Below, in pieces: positions 5,255 through 5,301 of a stretch of DNA of 5,301 nucleotides. Under the pieces are notes generated by a model, which worked only from the letters and a program-made list of their open reading frames with translations, made no database searches and had not been told where the DNA came from. Numbering within the stretch: the stretch's first letter is position 1; each line of letters begins with the position of its first letter. A program made the translations under genes and the position numbers. This stretch comes from Cocleimonas sp. Its GTDB lineage: Bacteria; Pseudomonadota; Gammaproteobacteria; Thiotrichales; Thiotrichaceae. The DNA lies in the NCBI GenBank assembly GCA_023145485.1, contig JAGLDT010000093.1, positions 1-5,301 of the forward strand, given 5' to 3'.

Positions 5255-5301
5255 ATGGATTTTAACTTCCCTTCAAAAGATGAAATACGCACAGCCTATC
5301 A
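5255..5301 (+). CDS. 5' end of a gene running off the window, possibly an IS66-type transposase
   Basis: ATG at 5255 opens a frame of 15 codons, MDFNFPSKDEIRTAY, which is cut by the window edge. An in-frame TAG at 5246-5248 makes this the first possible ATG. No Shine-Dalgarno is seen. The acidic-Ile-x-x-Ala-Tyr pattern is reminiscent of the N-terminus of some IS66-type transposases, which from memory begin with a similar stretch before a coiled coil. Fifteen residues are too few to be sure, and terminal inverted repeats were not identified. It could equally be an unrelated gene. Confidence 0.35.
   Translation, partial: MDFNFPSKDEIRTAY

Noticed and set aside
11..5256. 11-bp direct repeat TAGACCACTAT at 11-21 and 5246-5256, near both window ends
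   Set aside because: In a 5.3-kb window a few 11-bp matches are expected by chance, and the flanking bases differ at once, so there is no evidence for a target duplication or element ends.
1..5301. CRISPR array, tRNA or rRNA genes
   Set aside because: No regularly spaced repeats and no tRNA- or rRNA-like segment was recognised on reading both strands.

Overview
The window looks like chromosomal DNA from an AT-rich Gram-negative bacterium. An outer-membrane lipoprotein signal, a periplasmic class II c-type cytochrome and a Crp/Fnr regulator all point to a proteobacterium, most likely a gammaproteobacterium. The sequence does not fix the genus. All four complete genes lie on the minus strand, so the biological reading order runs from high to low coordinates.

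In transcription order: (1) a 194-residue Crp/Fnr-family regulator (4433-5017) that lacks both the FNR iron-sulphur cysteines and the cAMP-contacting arginine of CRP. (2) A compact regulatory region (about 4340-4437) with a perfect FNR-consensus dyad, a second perfect palindrome exactly 21 bp away centre to centre, and a 16/19 match to the classical Fur box. (3) A 290-residue exported dihaem cytochrome made of two cytochrome c'-like domains (3467-4339, GTG start with a good ribosome binding site). (4) An 82-bp spacer with a G-rich/T-rich tract and a perfect inverted repeat. (5) A 186-residue HAD-like phosphatase domain protein (2824-3384), whose start is doubtful and may lie upstream in another frame. 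(6) An 865-residue lipoprotein (230-2827) that overlaps the HAD gene by 4 bp. It carries two tandem beta-rich repeats, a beta-sandwich domain and a C-terminal clan GH-A-like glycosidase domain.

The right margin (5018-5254) is non-coding or nearly so. It holds a possible promoter for the regulator, a stem-loop and a doubtful 30-codon ORF. At the right edge a plus-strand reading frame begins at 5255 and runs off the window; its 15 visible residues resemble the start of some IS66-type transposases, with low confidence. The left margin (1-229) holds no recognisable gene.

Two modules emerge. The first is a redox or nitrosative-stress type module, with a Crp/Fnr regulator next to a cytochrome c'-like protein behind Fnr-type operators; NO as the signal is inference only. 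The second is a translationally coupled pair of a cytosolic HAD protein and a surface glycosidase-like lipoprotein, whose joint role is unknown. No clear terminator separates the modules, so read-through from the cytochrome into the pair is possible.
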